A DNA stretch of 64,000 nt, taken from the NCBI GenBank assembly GCA_947483645.1, contig CANKLS010000001.1:1-64000 (forward strand). The letters run 5' to 3'. Positions 9,441-19,339 of the stretch are shown here, one piece after another. How positions within the stretch are numbered: position 1 is the first letter of the stretch; each line of letters begins with the position of its first letter. The position numbers were made by a program, and so were the translations under genes. Below the pieces are notes generated by a model that saw nothing but the letters and a program-made list of their open reading frames with translations, had not been told where the DNA came from and did not search any database. This DNA is from Bradymonadales bacterium (GTDB taxonomy: Bacteria > Myxococcota > Bradymonadia > REDH01).

Positions 9441-10334
9441 TTAGAGCAGGAGGTAATCGAATCCTGCAGTGATCAGAATCTGGAACTGGGGGCGGTCGTT
9501 GTAGCGTAGCAGCGCTGCATTGGAGCCGGGCGGGGAGCTAGGCGGGAGCACTGCGCAGGAGGGGTCCTGCAAGACATCTGTGGTGTCGCACTTGCCGAGG
9601 CCGTTCGCGGCAGGGTCGCCGAGACGGTCGGTCGTGTCCCAGCCGGTGGTCGGGTAGTAGATGATGCGGGCCTCGAGGGGGATTTCGACGCTCGGCGCGG
9701 TGATGGTGACACCGGCTCCGAGCACGAAGCCTCCGTAGATCTGCTGGTCGTCTTCGTTGAGTGCGGAGCGGTAGGCGGCCTGCGCGAGGGCGCTACGGTA
9801 GAACTCAGCGTGGTCAGGGTCTGCGACGTCGGCCTCATCGGGGACGACGAAGGTCTCGAAGTTCTGTTGGTAGGTGCGAGAGGAGCGATTGACCACGAGG
9901 TCGATGCCGAGGCTTCCAAAGGGGCGGATGACGGTGAAGGGCAGGGTCATCTGCGCGACGATGGGGATGTGGAGCGTGCTCTGCGAGAAGGAGATGTTGT
10001 TCTTGATCCTGTCTCTGGTCCCCTGATCGACGACGTTGTCGATGAAGCTGCTGCCCTTGAGGGAGTCGATGCCGTAGATGGCTCCGATCTCGAGGCCGAT
10101 CAGGTCCCATGCCCGCATGTTGAGGGCGCCTCCAATGTTCCAACCAAGATCGAACATGAGCTTGGGATAGGGAACGGTCTGGTACTCGTCACTGTCGGTC
10201 GGTTGGAGGAGCAGACTGAAGTTGGGGCCGCCTCGGATGCCGAGCTTGAGGTCAAAATCTTTGGCGCCGGCGTGGGCCGTCGATGCAACGACGAGGCCGA
10301 GAGCGAGCGCGAATCCAAACAGAGAACGCTTCAT
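9441..10334 (-). CDS. Predicted outer membrane beta-barrel protein
   Basis: This is a 297-aa protein of unknown function. It has a clear signal peptide ([22 protein letters not shown], cleaved before GAKDF). The mature part alternates hydrophobic and polar residues like a porin-type barrel ([45 protein letters not shown]) and ends in aromatic/leucine residues (FDYLLL). A long loop near the C-terminus contains two cysteines (GKCDTT, DPSCAV). It lies between the PTS IIB-like gene and the cyclophilin gene. I chose the start that opens the signal peptide. Family not recognised. Confidence 0.7.
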   Translation of the reverse strand: MKRSLFGFALALGLVVASTAHAGAKDFDLKLGIRGGPNFSLLLQPTDSDEYQTVPYPKLMFDLGWNIGGALNMRAWDLIGLEIGAIYGIDSLKGSSFIDNVVDQGTRDRIKNNISFSQSTLHIPIVAQMTLPFTVIRPFGSLGIDLVVNRSSRTYQQNFETFVVPDEADVADPDHAEFYRSALAQAAYRSALNEDDQQIYGGFVLGAGVTITAPSVEIPLEARIIYYPTTGWDTTDRLGDPAANGLGKCDTTDVLQDPSCAVLPPSSPPGSNAALLRYNDRPQFQILITAGFDYLLL

Positions 10335-10387
10335 AGTTGCACCAGTCGTAGGATTGATGGGTTCCATAGTGAGGAGCACGTCGTCAT

Positions 10388-10855
10388 TCAACTTGCCTCG
10401 GGCTGGGGCAGGGGTCGTGCCGTCACATTGGGACGGGACTGAAGGATGAGTTCGAAGCCCTGCGCGAAGAGGCCGGCGAGGTGGCGATGGTCGTCGGGGT
10501 CGAGTGAGACTTCGGGCGAGAGGCGTCGCCCGTTGGCGTCGGAGCAGTAGTTGGCGACGACGAGGCGCAAGGGAGGTAGGCCGAGTCGGATGGCCTGCAG
10601 GAGCAGGGCGATATCGTCGATGAGGATGAGGACGCGGAGCCCGTCGGTGGGCGCCTCGCGGCTGGCGGCGGCGATATCGATGGGCGACATCAGCAGGAGG
10701 GGCGCAGGCAGGCTGTCGAGGGTCTCTGCATCTGTCTGTTGCGCGGTGGTACACCACCAGACGACATCAATGTCGCCTGCGTCACACCAGGCAGCGGCAG
10801 CGGTCTCGTGGAGGAGCCGATCGTCCAGAACGACGCGGAATTCGGATGGGTCCAT
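10388..10855 (-). CDS. PTS system IIB-like protein (mannose/sorbose family), degenerate active-site region
   Basis: The 155-aa protein resembles the mannose/sorbose-family IIB domain. FRVVLDDRLLHETAAAAW aligns with the canonical DDRLIHGQV...W segment, keeping the phosphorylatable histidine (H16) but replacing GQV with ETA. The remainder has the alternating helix/strand pattern of IIB (VLILIDDIALLLQAIRLG, RLVVANYC). It follows rapZ after 3 bases and is certainly cotranscribed. In many deltaproteobacteria rapZ is followed by PTS IIA/IIB and HPr genes that act in regulation rather than sugar transport. Here only the IIB-like gene remains nearby, so a regulatory role is inferred. Confidence 0.6.
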   Translation of the reverse strand: MDPSEFRVVLDDRLLHETAAAAWCDAGDIDVVWWCTTAQQTDAETLDSLPAPLLLMSPIDIAAASREAPTDGLRVLILIDDIALLLQAIRLGLPPLRLVVANYCSDANGRRLSPEVSLDPDDHRHLAGLFAQGFELILQSRPNVTARPLPQPEAS

Positions 10856-10858
10856 GGG

Positions 10859-11716
10859 TTAGGTCAGCGCTCGATCGCGGTGGTGGATGGTCGCGTTGTG
10901 GAGGTGGGCTGCGAGGCGGGCCTGCAGGGCTTCTGCGATGGCGACAGAGCGGTGCCTGCCTCCTGTACAGCCGATGCCGATGGTTAGGTAGGCCTTTCCC
11001 TCCGCCTGGTAGCGGGGCAGCAGGAAGAGGAGGAGCGGCTCGAGGTGGTCGAGGAAGGCGGTCGTATCGCTCTGCTCGAGGAGAAACTGGGCGACGCTGG
11101 GATGGGAGCCCGAGTGCTGCCGGAGCTCCGGAACGAAGTAGGGGTTGGGGAGGAAGCGGACGTCGAAGAGGAGGTCGGCTTCGGTTGGCGCGCCATACTT
11201 GAAGCCGAACGACATGATGCGGATGGCGAGGTTGGGGCGTCCGGCCTCAGCGAAGCTGGTCTGGACGAGGGCCCTGAGCTCGTGGGTCGAGAGCGCGGTG
11301 GAGTCGGCGACGATCTCGGCGCGGTGGCGGATGTCGTCGAGCAGATTGCGCTCGGCCCGGACGGCAGCGCGAAGGTCGCCGTCAAGGTTGAGCGGGTGCG
11401 GGCGGCGTGTCTCGCTGAAGCGTCGGATGATGCTATCGTCAGAGGCGTCGAGGAAGAGGATGCGGACCGTGACGCCGTGGCTGCGGAGCTCATCGATGAC
11501 GACGCCGGCGTCAGCGATAAAGGTCTGGTCGCGCACATCGATGCAGGCTGCGATGCGGTTCAGTTTGCCGCTGGAGGCGCCGGCGAGGTCAACGACCTTG
11601 GGCAGCAGGACAACCGGGAGGTTGTCCATGCAGAAGTAGCCGAGGTCCTCGAGCGACCGGAGGGCGGTGGTCTTTCCGGAGCCGGACATGCCGGTGACGA
11701 TGACGACTTCGCTCAT
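10859..11716 (-). CDS. rapZ: RapZ-type nucleotide-binding protein / RNase adapter
   Basis: The 285-aa protein has an N-terminal P-loop, GMSGSGKT (about 9-16), followed by YFCMDNLP. The C-terminal domain has the conserved IGIGCTGGRHRSVAIAE, the family signature. In enterobacteria RapZ guides RNase E to small RNAs that control GlmS, sensing glucosamine-6-phosphate. Outside that group its partners are unknown, but the rpoN-linked position is widely conserved. The glmM gene lies about 9 kb downstream on the same strand, in the same hexosamine pathway. The usual hpf and ptsN genes between rpoN and rapZ are absent; only 85 bases separate them. Confidence 0.92.
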   Translation of the reverse strand: MSEVVIVTGMSGSGKTTALRSLEDLGYFCMDNLPVVLLPKVVDLAGASSGKLNRIAACIDVRDQTFIADAGVVIDELRSHGVTVRILFLDASDDSIIRRFSETRRPHPLNLDGDLRAAVRAERNLLDDIRHRAEIVADSTALSTHELRALVQTSFAEAGRPNLAIRIMSFGFKYGAPTEADLLFDVRFLPNPYFVPELRQHSGSHPSVAQFLLEQSDTTAFLDHLEPLLLFLLPRYQAEGKAYLTIGIGCTGGRHRSVAIAEALQARLAAHLHNATIHHRDRALT

Positions 11717-11801
11717 GCGGGCCGAAGGGTGCGACGGTGTAACAACTGCAGGGCCACAGCGTGCAGTGGGTAGCGGCGTGCGTCAAGGAAAGTGGGCAGC
11801 A

Positions 11802-13265
11802 TCACCCGCGCCGCTTTCGTCTTGAGCTGGGAAGGATCCCCAGGGCCTCGCGGTACTTGGCGACGGTGCGGCGGGCGACCTCGATGTTGAACTTGGCCAG
11901 GAGGAGTTCGGCGAGTTTGTCGTCGCTGAGCGGCTTGGCGTTGGGCTCCTGCTGGATGAGGGCCCGGATGTGGTGCTTGACGGCCTCGGAGGCCACATCG
12001 TCGCCGCCGCTCTGCCGCACGGAGCTGTCGAAGAAGTACTTGAGCTCGAAGGTGCCGCGAGGCGTCTCAACATACTTGTTGCTGGTGACGCGGCTGACGG
12101 TCGACTCATGCACGCCAATCTCCTCTGCCACATCCTTGAGGACGAGCGGGCGGAGATGGTCTACGCCGTGGTCGAGGAAGCCGCGCTGGAACTTGAGGAT
12201 GGCCTCGGTGACCCTGCGGATGGTGCGCTGCCGCTGGTCGATGGACTTGATGAGCCAGCGAGCGCTGTGGATGCGTTCGGCCGCGTAGTTCTTGTCTTCC
12301 TTGGGCGCGCTGCGGCCCATCTGGCGGCGGTAGTCGTCGGAGACGCGGAGGCGGGGGAGCCCTTCCTCGTTGAGTCGGGCGTGCCAGATAGCGCCAATCT
12401 TCTCGATGAAGATGTCGGGGATGATGTAGTTGCCGCCGTCATCGGATGTGAATTGGCGGCCCGGCTTGGGGTCGAACTTGAGGAGCCGTTTGTGGGCGGT
12501 GGCAACACGATCGCGCGGCACCGCGAGGGCCCGGCTGATGGCTGCGTAGTTCTGCCGCTCGATGTCGTGGAGATGGTGTTCGATGATCTCGAGGAGGACC
12601 AGGTCGGTCTCGCCGGCGGCCTTGGCCTGCAGCATGAGGCACTCGCGGAGGTCGCGTGCGGCGACGCCGGTGGGGTCGAAACCTTGGACCAGGGCGAGCG
12701 CCTCTTCGACGGCCTCGGTGGAGACGTTCTGCTCCTCCGCGAGCTCCTCGATGGTGACGTCGACGAGGTAGCCGTTCTCGTCGAGGTTATGGATGACGGC
12801 CGCAGCGGCAAGCTTGACCTCGGCGGAGGCGCCGGAGGTCTGCAGTTGAAAGAGGAGCCGTGCCGTGAGCGACTCGGCGTTGTCATTGGCTCGTTCGAAG
12901 GGCTGCTGTTCGTCGTCCGAGGTGCTCGCGGAGGCGCCACCCGGCAGCGGCGCGGAGAAGTTGTCTACGTAGGAGTCCCAGTCGATCTCGGCGATCGCCT
13001 TCTCGAGGTTGTCGGCCTTGAGTGGCTCGGACGCATCGGGCTCGCCGACATCCGAAACCTGGTCGATGGTCGACGCTTCGCCGCCGGCAGGGACATCGCC
13101 GCCCTCGGTCGACTCTTCGAGAAAGGGGTTCTCGACGAGCTCTTGTTGCACCAGTTCGAGCATCTCGGGCAGGTTGAGCTGCAGCAGCTTGATGGCCTGC
13201 TGGAGCTGCAGCGTGAAGCGCAGGTCCTGCGTTTGTCGCTGTGTCTGTCGGAGGTTCGCGCCCAT
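11802..13265 (-). CDS. rpoN: RNA polymerase sigma-54 factor
   Basis: The 487-aa protein has region I (LRFTLQLQQAIKLLQLNLPEM, glutamine/leucine-rich, the activator-interacting part), an acidic region II (about 50-110), the core-binding domain, and the C-terminal DNA-binding domain. The RpoN box reads ARRTVAKYREALGI near the C-terminus, and HESTVSRVTSNKYVETPRG is the conserved HTH. It directs transcription from -24/-12 promoters, needing an AAA+ enhancer-binding protein. It heads the rpoN-rapZ-PTS IIB-like group. A plausible sigma-54 site lies in its own upstream gap, suggesting autoregulation. Confidence 0.96.
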   Translation of the reverse strand: MGANLRQTQRQTQDLRFTLQLQQAIKLLQLNLPEMLELVQQELVENPFLEESTEGGDVPAGGEASTIDQVSDVGEPDASEPLKADNLEKAIAEIDWDSYVDNFSAPLPGGASASTSDDEQQPFERANDNAESLTARLLFQLQTSGASAEVKLAAAAVIHNLDENGYLVDVTIEELAEEQNVSTEAVEEALALVQGFDPTGVAARDLRECLMLQAKAAGETDLVLLEIIEHHLHDIERQNYAAISRALAVPRDRVATAHKRLLKFDPKPGRQFTSDDGGNYIIPDIFIEKIGAIWHARLNEEGLPRLRVSDDYRRQMGRSAPKEDKNYAAERIHSARWLIKSIDQRQRTIRRVTEAILKFQRGFLDHGVDHLRPLVLKDVAEEIGVHESTVSRVTSNKYVETPRGTFELKYFFDSSVRQSGGDDVASEAVKHHIRALIQQEPNAKPLSDDKLAELLLAKFNIEVARRTVAKYREALGILPSSRRKRRG

Positions 13266-13337
13266 GAAGTGCCGGTCTCGCGGGAGTTCGTGGTGGGCCC
13301 CAAGTTGGGGCGCCCACGAGCCCTCAACCTAGCGAGT

Positions 13338-13353
13338 TGCACAAATTATGCCA
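13338..13353 (-). promoter_or_regulatory. Sigma-54 (-24/-12) promoter candidate upstream of rpoN
   Basis: Read on the minus strand the site is TGGCATAATTTGTGCA. It matches TGGCAC-N5-TTGCA with GG and GC exactly 11 bases apart and two mismatches. It is 72 bases before the rpoN ATG, in the 101-bp gap after pyrG. The AT-rich core CATAAT could alternatively be a sigma-70 -10 element, but no good -35 is seen. Confidence 0.45.
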
Positions 13354-13366
13354 ATCGCAAAATGAT

Positions 13367-15082
<1,716 letters not shown>

Positions 15083-15130
15083 CTAGGCTGCGGCGGCGTA
15101 GAAGTCAACCGAAGGCGGCATGAGCCAAAG

Positions 15131-16081
15131 CTAGTGCGGCTGCCGCGATCGGTTGCGCCAGAGCAGGAGGATGAGGGCGGGTGCACCGAGCGCGGCGGTG
15201 ACGACGCCGACGGGAAGTTCACGGTCGGGGAGCATGAGCCGGGCGGCTGCATCGGCGGCAACGAGGAAGGCGGCGCCACCCAGTGCTGAGAGCGGAGCCA
15301 GCCAACGGACGGGGGGGTGGAGCGTGAGCCGGACGAGATGGGGGACGATGAGGCAGACGAAGGCGATGGGGCCCGCGAAGGCGACGGCACCGGCGACGGC
15401 GAGCGAGCCGGCGGCGAGCAACTCCACGCGGAGACGGACGAGGTCGACGCCTTGCGAGGCGGCCCGCTCGGGCCCTGCTGCCAGCGTCTGCAGCGCACGG
15501 CCGCGGAGGGTGAGCCAGGCGATGGCGACCGCCGCGATGGGTGCGAGCGCAGCGGGCTTGGCCATGCCGACGGTGGCGACGGAGCCGAGCGACCAGCGAA
15601 CGGCTGCGACGGTGGCAGCGACGTCGGCACGGAGCTGCAGGCCGGTTGCAACGGCGCCGGCGGCGACGGTGAGGGCAACGCCGGCGAGGATAAGGTCGCC
15701 GGCGCGGAGCCGTCGGCTCGCGGCGGCGGCCGTGATGGCGGTGGAGACGGCCGCCGCGCCCGCAAAGGCGGCGACGACGAGCCCTGTGGGCGAGGCGGCG
15801 GCCGGCGCTGCCACGAGCAGGGCCAGGGCGCCGAGCGCGGCGCCTGCGGTGGTGCCGATGGTGCTGGGGCTCGCGAGCGGATTCTGGAGCAGGATCTGGA
15901 AGGCTGCGCCGGCTGCGGCGAGGCTGCCGCCGGCGAGCGCGGCGAGCGCGACCCGGGGCAGCCGGAGCGAGGTGAGGATGAAGCGGGCATTGTCGCCCTC
16001 GAGCGCCGGACCGACCCACGGTGCCGCGACGATGAGGCCTGCGCAGCAGAAGCCGAAGAGGAGGAGCGAGCGGCTCCTCAC
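15131..16081 (-). CDS. ABC transporter permease, FecCD/BtuC family
   Basis: The 316-aa, very hydrophobic protein belongs to the BtuC/FecD permease family that imports vitamin B12, haem or ferric siderophores. Family signatures include LRLPRVALAALAGGSLAAAG, QNPLASPSTIGTTAGA and FAGPIAFVCLIVPHLVR. About nine helices are visible, and the N-terminus lacks the usual first cytoplasmic stretch, consistent with its slightly short length. The start overlaps the ATPase stop by ATGA, so translation is coupled. The substrate cannot be fixed from sequence; no B12 riboswitch or Fur box was recognised upstream. Confidence 0.9.
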   Translation of the reverse strand: MRSRSLLLFGFCCAGLIVAAPWVGPALEGDNARFILTSLRLPRVALAALAGGSLAAAGAAFQILLQNPLASPSTIGTTAGAALGALALLVAAPAAASPTGLVVAAFAGAAAVSTAITAAAASRRLRAGDLILAGVALTVAAGAVATGLQLRADVAATVAAVRWSLGSVATVGMAKPAALAPIAAVAIAWLTLRGRALQTLAAGPERAASQGVDLVRLRVELLAAGSLAVAGAVAFAGPIAFVCLIVPHLVRLTLHPPVRWLAPLSALGGAAFLVAADAAARLMLPDRELPVGVVTAALGAPALILLLWRNRSRQPH

Positions 16082-16854
16082 AGGTCGCCCGCGAAGTAGT
16101 ACCAGCGCTGCCCGTCGACGGCCTGCTCGCGCACCCTCGTCTGGTAGAGTTCGCTGAGTTCGGGCCCGAGCGAGGGGCTGGTGCAGTGCTGGTCGAAGAC
16201 GATCTTGCCGTCGCGGAGGCCGATGATACGAGCCTGCGGAAATGCGTGGAGCAGCGCCAGATCATGGGTTGCGATGATGAGCCCGCGCCCCGGTTCGCAG
16301 GCCGTTGCGAGTTGGCGGGTTACGGCGCCACGGGCAGAGGGGTCGAGGTGGTTCGTCGGTTCATCGAGGCACCACCAGGCCGCCTCCTGGGCGTGAAGCG
16401 AGGTGATGCGCAGCCGCTGGATCTCGCCCCCCGAGAGTTCGTCTGTCTGACGCTCCGCCAGATGTTCGAGGCCGCTCGCTGCGAGCAGCACCCGCGCCTG
16501 CCGCTCTGCCGCGACGGCTGCCTCGCCGAAGCGGAAGCGGGCCGCCGCGACCCACTCCACCGCCCGCATCGGTTCGACCGCATCGGAGTGCTGCGGGAGC
16601 CATGAGAGGTGGGCGGCGCGCTGCAGCGGTGCGAGTTTTGCCACATCGAGCCCACCCACCGTGACGCGCCCCGCCGCCCGCGGCTCGAGCCCGAGCAGGA
16701 GCCTCAGGAGGCTCGACTTGCCGGCGCCGTTGGGGCCTACGAGAAGCACCGGTCTGCCGGCCTCCAAGCTGAGCGAGAGCGGCGCGACCCTCCAACCTGC
16801 CTGCGACCGGAGCGCCGCATTGTGGAGCTCAAGCCCGTTCACGGAGCGCCCCAC
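16078..16854 (-). CDS. ABC transporter ATP-binding protein (BtuD/FecE-like)
   Basis: The 258-aa nucleotide-binding subunit energises the adjacent permease. Walker A is GPNGAGKSS, the signature is DELSGGEIQRL, Walker B is WWCLDEPTNHLDP, and the switch histidine is in IATHDLALL. The arrangement (permease, ATPase, binding protein) and the YYFAGDL tail fit the B12/siderophore class. The GTG start overlaps the binding-protein gene by 16 bases; an in-frame GTG four codons later is a possible alternative. It is cotranscribed with both partners. Confidence 0.9.
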   Translation of the reverse strand: MGRSVNGLELHNAALRSQAGWRVAPLSLSLEAGRPVLLVGPNGAGKSSLLRLLLGLEPRAAGRVTVGGLDVAKLAPLQRAAHLSWLPQHSDAVEPMRAVEWVAAARFRFGEAAVAAERQARVLLAASGLEHLAERQTDELSGGEIQRLRITSLHAQEAAWWCLDEPTNHLDPSARGAVTRQLATACEPGRGLIIATHDLALLHAFPQARIIGLRDGKIVFDQHCTSPSLGPELSELYQTRVREQAVDGQRWYYFAGDL

Positions 16855-17696
16855 GGGTTGAGAATTGCCGAGAGCTTCGCCTCGGTCGACAGCAGCGAGG
16901 GGCCGGTCGAGAGGATGTTCGGATCGGCCAGCAGCGCCAGCCTGTGCGCGCGGACGGCGCGCAGGCCAGCAAACTTCGCGAAGGCCTCCTGGAGCCGGTC
17001 GCGGTCTGCATCAGAGTCGGGCTTGGCCGCCAGTACGATGATGGCCTCGGGGTCGAGTCGCAGGAGCGCCTCGGCCGAGAGCGACGGCGTAGCGACGGGC
17101 TCCGCAACAGCGTTGCTCCAACCCGCAGCGCGGAGCATCGCACCATGGAGCGAGCCCTCCTTCACGAACCAGAAGGTACCCGTCTCGGGGCCATCGTCGC
17201 CAATGAGGAGCAGCACCGCGTGAGCCTTTGCGGGCAGCGGCCGGAGCCAGGGCCTGAACCGCGCTGCGAGCTGCTCGGCGGCCTCTCCGCGGTCGATGAG
17301 CCTGCCGATGCGACGGGTGGAGTCCATGACCTCTTCGACCGTGAGCCAGGGCAGCACCTCGACCGGCGCGAGGGCCTCGAGCTGGTCGCGTTGGTTCCCG
17401 AGGCTGCCGTCGATGAGCAGCCGTGCGGGACGAGCGCTGGCAATGCGCTCCAGCGCCGGTGTCAGAGAGGTGCCGAAGGCGGGAAGCGCGCGCACCGAGG
17501 CAGGCTCGATGCACCAGTCGGAGCGCCCTTTCAAGCGGCTCTCAGCGCCCAGCAACGCCACCGTCTCCGTGATGGCGGGCGACAGCGAGATCAGGTCTGC
17601 AGACGGCGGAGAGCCAACCGGTGCGGGTTTTGGTGCAGCAGGCGTACAGCCAGCAAGCCATAGCAGCATGGCCGCGATGATCGCGGACCTCATCAC
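16839..17696 (-). CDS. Periplasmic substrate-binding lipoprotein (BtuF/FecB-like)
   Basis: The 285-aa protein has a lipoprotein signal (MMRSAIIAAMLLWLAGC, lipidated at C17). It then has the class-III binding fold: LISLSPAITETVALLGAESRLKG at the N-terminal lobe, the long backbone helix around VEEVMDSTRRIGRLI, and a C-terminal lobe with LRLDPEAIIVLA. BtuF-type proteins deliver cobalamin or haem to BtuCD. The start overlaps the upstream gene stop (ATGA), and the ATPase gene overlaps its end. That makes a tight four-gene unit with the envelope protein before it. Confidence 0.85.
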   Translation of the reverse strand: MMRSAIIAAMLLWLAGCTPAAPKPAPVGSPPSADLISLSPAITETVALLGAESRLKGRSDWCIEPASVRALPAFGTSLTPALERIASARPARLLIDGSLGNQRDQLEALAPVEVLPWLTVEEVMDSTRRIGRLIDRGEAAEQLAARFRPWLRPLPAKAHAVLLLIGDDGPETGTFWFVKEGSLHGAMLRAAGWSNAVAEPVATPSLSAEALLRLDPEAIIVLAAKPDSDADRDRLQEAFAKFAGLRAVRAHRLALLADPNILSTGPSLLSTEAKLSAILNPWGAP

Positions 17697-19339
17697 GGCG
17701 TGCTCCGAAAGCCGACTCCGACCGTGAGCGCGACCGCCGGACGAAAGCCGCTCCGATCGAAGAAGCCAGACAGCTGGGTGCCGATCGCGAGGTGTTGCTG
17801 TGAGCGGTTGATCCAGAGCCAGCGGAGCTCTGTGCCAAGCCCCACGAAGTTGGTCGCCGGCCCCGTGTAGGCGACCAGGGGGTTGGCCAGAATGCCAAGC
17901 CTTGTGATGTCTGCGCCGGCTTCGAAGTCGAGGCCTGCGATCATGAAGCGGCGCTGCGCGCCGAGTGAGATGGCCAGCGTCTGCAGCGAAGGCTGGAAGG
18001 GTGGGGCGGGCTGGTTGGTGAGGGTGTAGTCGGCGGCGAGGGTCACTCGGCCTCCCCAGGGGCCAAACTGCAGCCCTTGGCGTTCGTAGATGGAGCCGCC
18101 GGCACCTGCCAGGTCGTAGAACGAGCCGACGAACAGCCGGGGGCCGGCGCCAACCTCCGCGAAGACCTCGGTGCCCTGCGGAACCGCGGCCGTCGCCTCC
18201 ATGGGCGCAACGAGGAGGAGCGCGGCTGCACCCGTTGCACGGAGTATGCGCCGTCTGCGCACTGCGAGTGCCAGCACCAACGCGCCGGCCACCAGCCAGC
18301 CGCGTGACGGGAGCCCGCCCGTGGAGCAGGCGGTCTCTCCCGCACAGTAGCCATCAGAGGAGCAGGTCTGAGAGGCTTCGCAGTCGGCGGCCGATTTGCA
18401 CTCGACCGGCTCGAAGCGGACGACGACATCGCTCGTGGCATCGCAGGTTGTCGCGCCGTCGGCAGGCTTGCAGCGCAGCGCGAGCACAATGCGGTCTCCG
18501 ATGCCCAGCAGGCCGGTGGAGATGTGTCCTGTCTCCGACGAGCCTGCCGCAAGCGTGACGGGGACGGTTGTGGTGGGCAGTGCAACATGGCCTGCGCAGG
18601 TGGAGGGCACAGACCGGTTGGTCTCGCAGGCAATCTGCAGGAGCAGGCGCGGCTCATCTGCGCGCAGCGTTGCGGCGCTCCAGCCAAGCAGGTGTAGTTT
18701 GGTGGCCTCTACCTCGTAGCGGTAGACAACGCCGCCCTCTGCCACGCAGGCCTCGTCGGTGCTGCGAATCAGGCTTGGCAGTACCTGGTTGCCTTCGACG
18801 ACGAGCCGTGGCTCGGCGGTGGCCGGGCTGACGAAGAGGTTGATGCTGACAACACCGGAGTCCGAGGGCCTGAAGCGGAGAAAGCGGAACTCGGCGTCGG
18901 CTGCCGTCGATGGCGCGCTGACCTCGAAGGCGCGGTCGAAAGTGAGCAGGTCGTTGTCTGCTGTTGCAGCGATCGCTGTGGTCTCGTTGGAGGGCGACAA
19001 CTGCGCAACCGAGACAGCGCTGAGCGCCTCGCAGGCCGCTGCGTCGGAGTCGCCGGAGGTCTGCATCTGAGCAGCAAGTTGTAGCGAAGAGGTGGCATCA
19101 CCTGCGCGCAGAGCATAATCGATGGAGGCGCGACCGACCTCGGATAGCGCGAAGACCCTGGTTGTCTCGTAGGCGCCTTCAGCGGTCAGCAGCCCGGTCG
19201 CGCTGGACACCTCAAGCGTGGCGAGGTCGGAGTAGTCGGCTGCGTCGCAGCCCGCGCCAACGGCGGCGCAGGGGAGCGCCCAAAAGAGCGCCGAAGCGTA
19301 GTTGAGCCTGCGGCGACTCAACGCGTCGACGGGCGCCAC
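17693..19339 (-). CDS. Chimeric envelope protein: lipoprotein with internal MYXO-CTERM-like segment, then an outer-membrane barrel
   Basis: The 548-aa protein has no family I recognise. It begins with a lipoprotein-like signal (LPCAAVGAGC, C31). Residues 32-310 are a beta-rich extracellular part. Residues 314-332 form a Cys-rich motif (CKSAADCEASQTCSSDGYC) common in myxobacterial surface proteins. Residues 338-364 look like a MYXO-CTERM tripartite signal: CSTGG, a helix (WLVAGALVLALAV) and RRRR. The chain then continues through a second hydrophobic segment ending APMEATAA (about 367-385), which looks like a signal peptide, into a 160-residue barrel-like domain. Residue V360 is a GTG codon that could start the second part separately. 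The start is GTG and overlaps pdxJ by 22 bases; the stop overlaps btuF. Confidence 0.65.
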   Translation of the reverse strand: MAPVDALSRRRLNYASALFWALPCAAVGAGCDAADYSDLATLEVSSATGLLTAEGAYETTRVFALSEVGRASIDYALRAGDATSSLQLAAQMQTSGDSDAAACEALSAVSVAQLSPSNETTAIAATADNDLLTFDRAFEVSAPSTAADAEFRFLRFRPSDSGVVSINLFVSPATAEPRLVVEGNQVLPSLIRSTDEACVAEGGVVYRYEVEATKLHLLGWSAATLRADEPRLLLQIACETNRSVPSTCAGHVALPTTTVPVTLAAGSSETGHISTGLLGIGDRIVLALRCKPADGATTCDATSDVVVRFEPVECKSAADCEASQTCSSDGYCAGETACSTGGLPSRGWLVAGALVLALAVRRRRILRATGAAALLLVAPMEATAAVPQGTEVFAEVGAGPRLFVGSFYDLAGAGGSIYERQGLQFGPWGGRVTLAADYTLTNQPAPPFQPSLQTLAISLGAQRRFMIAGLDFEAGADITRLGILANPLVAYTGPATNFVGLGTELRWLWINRSQQHLAIGTQLSGFFDRSGFRPAVALTVGVGFRSTP

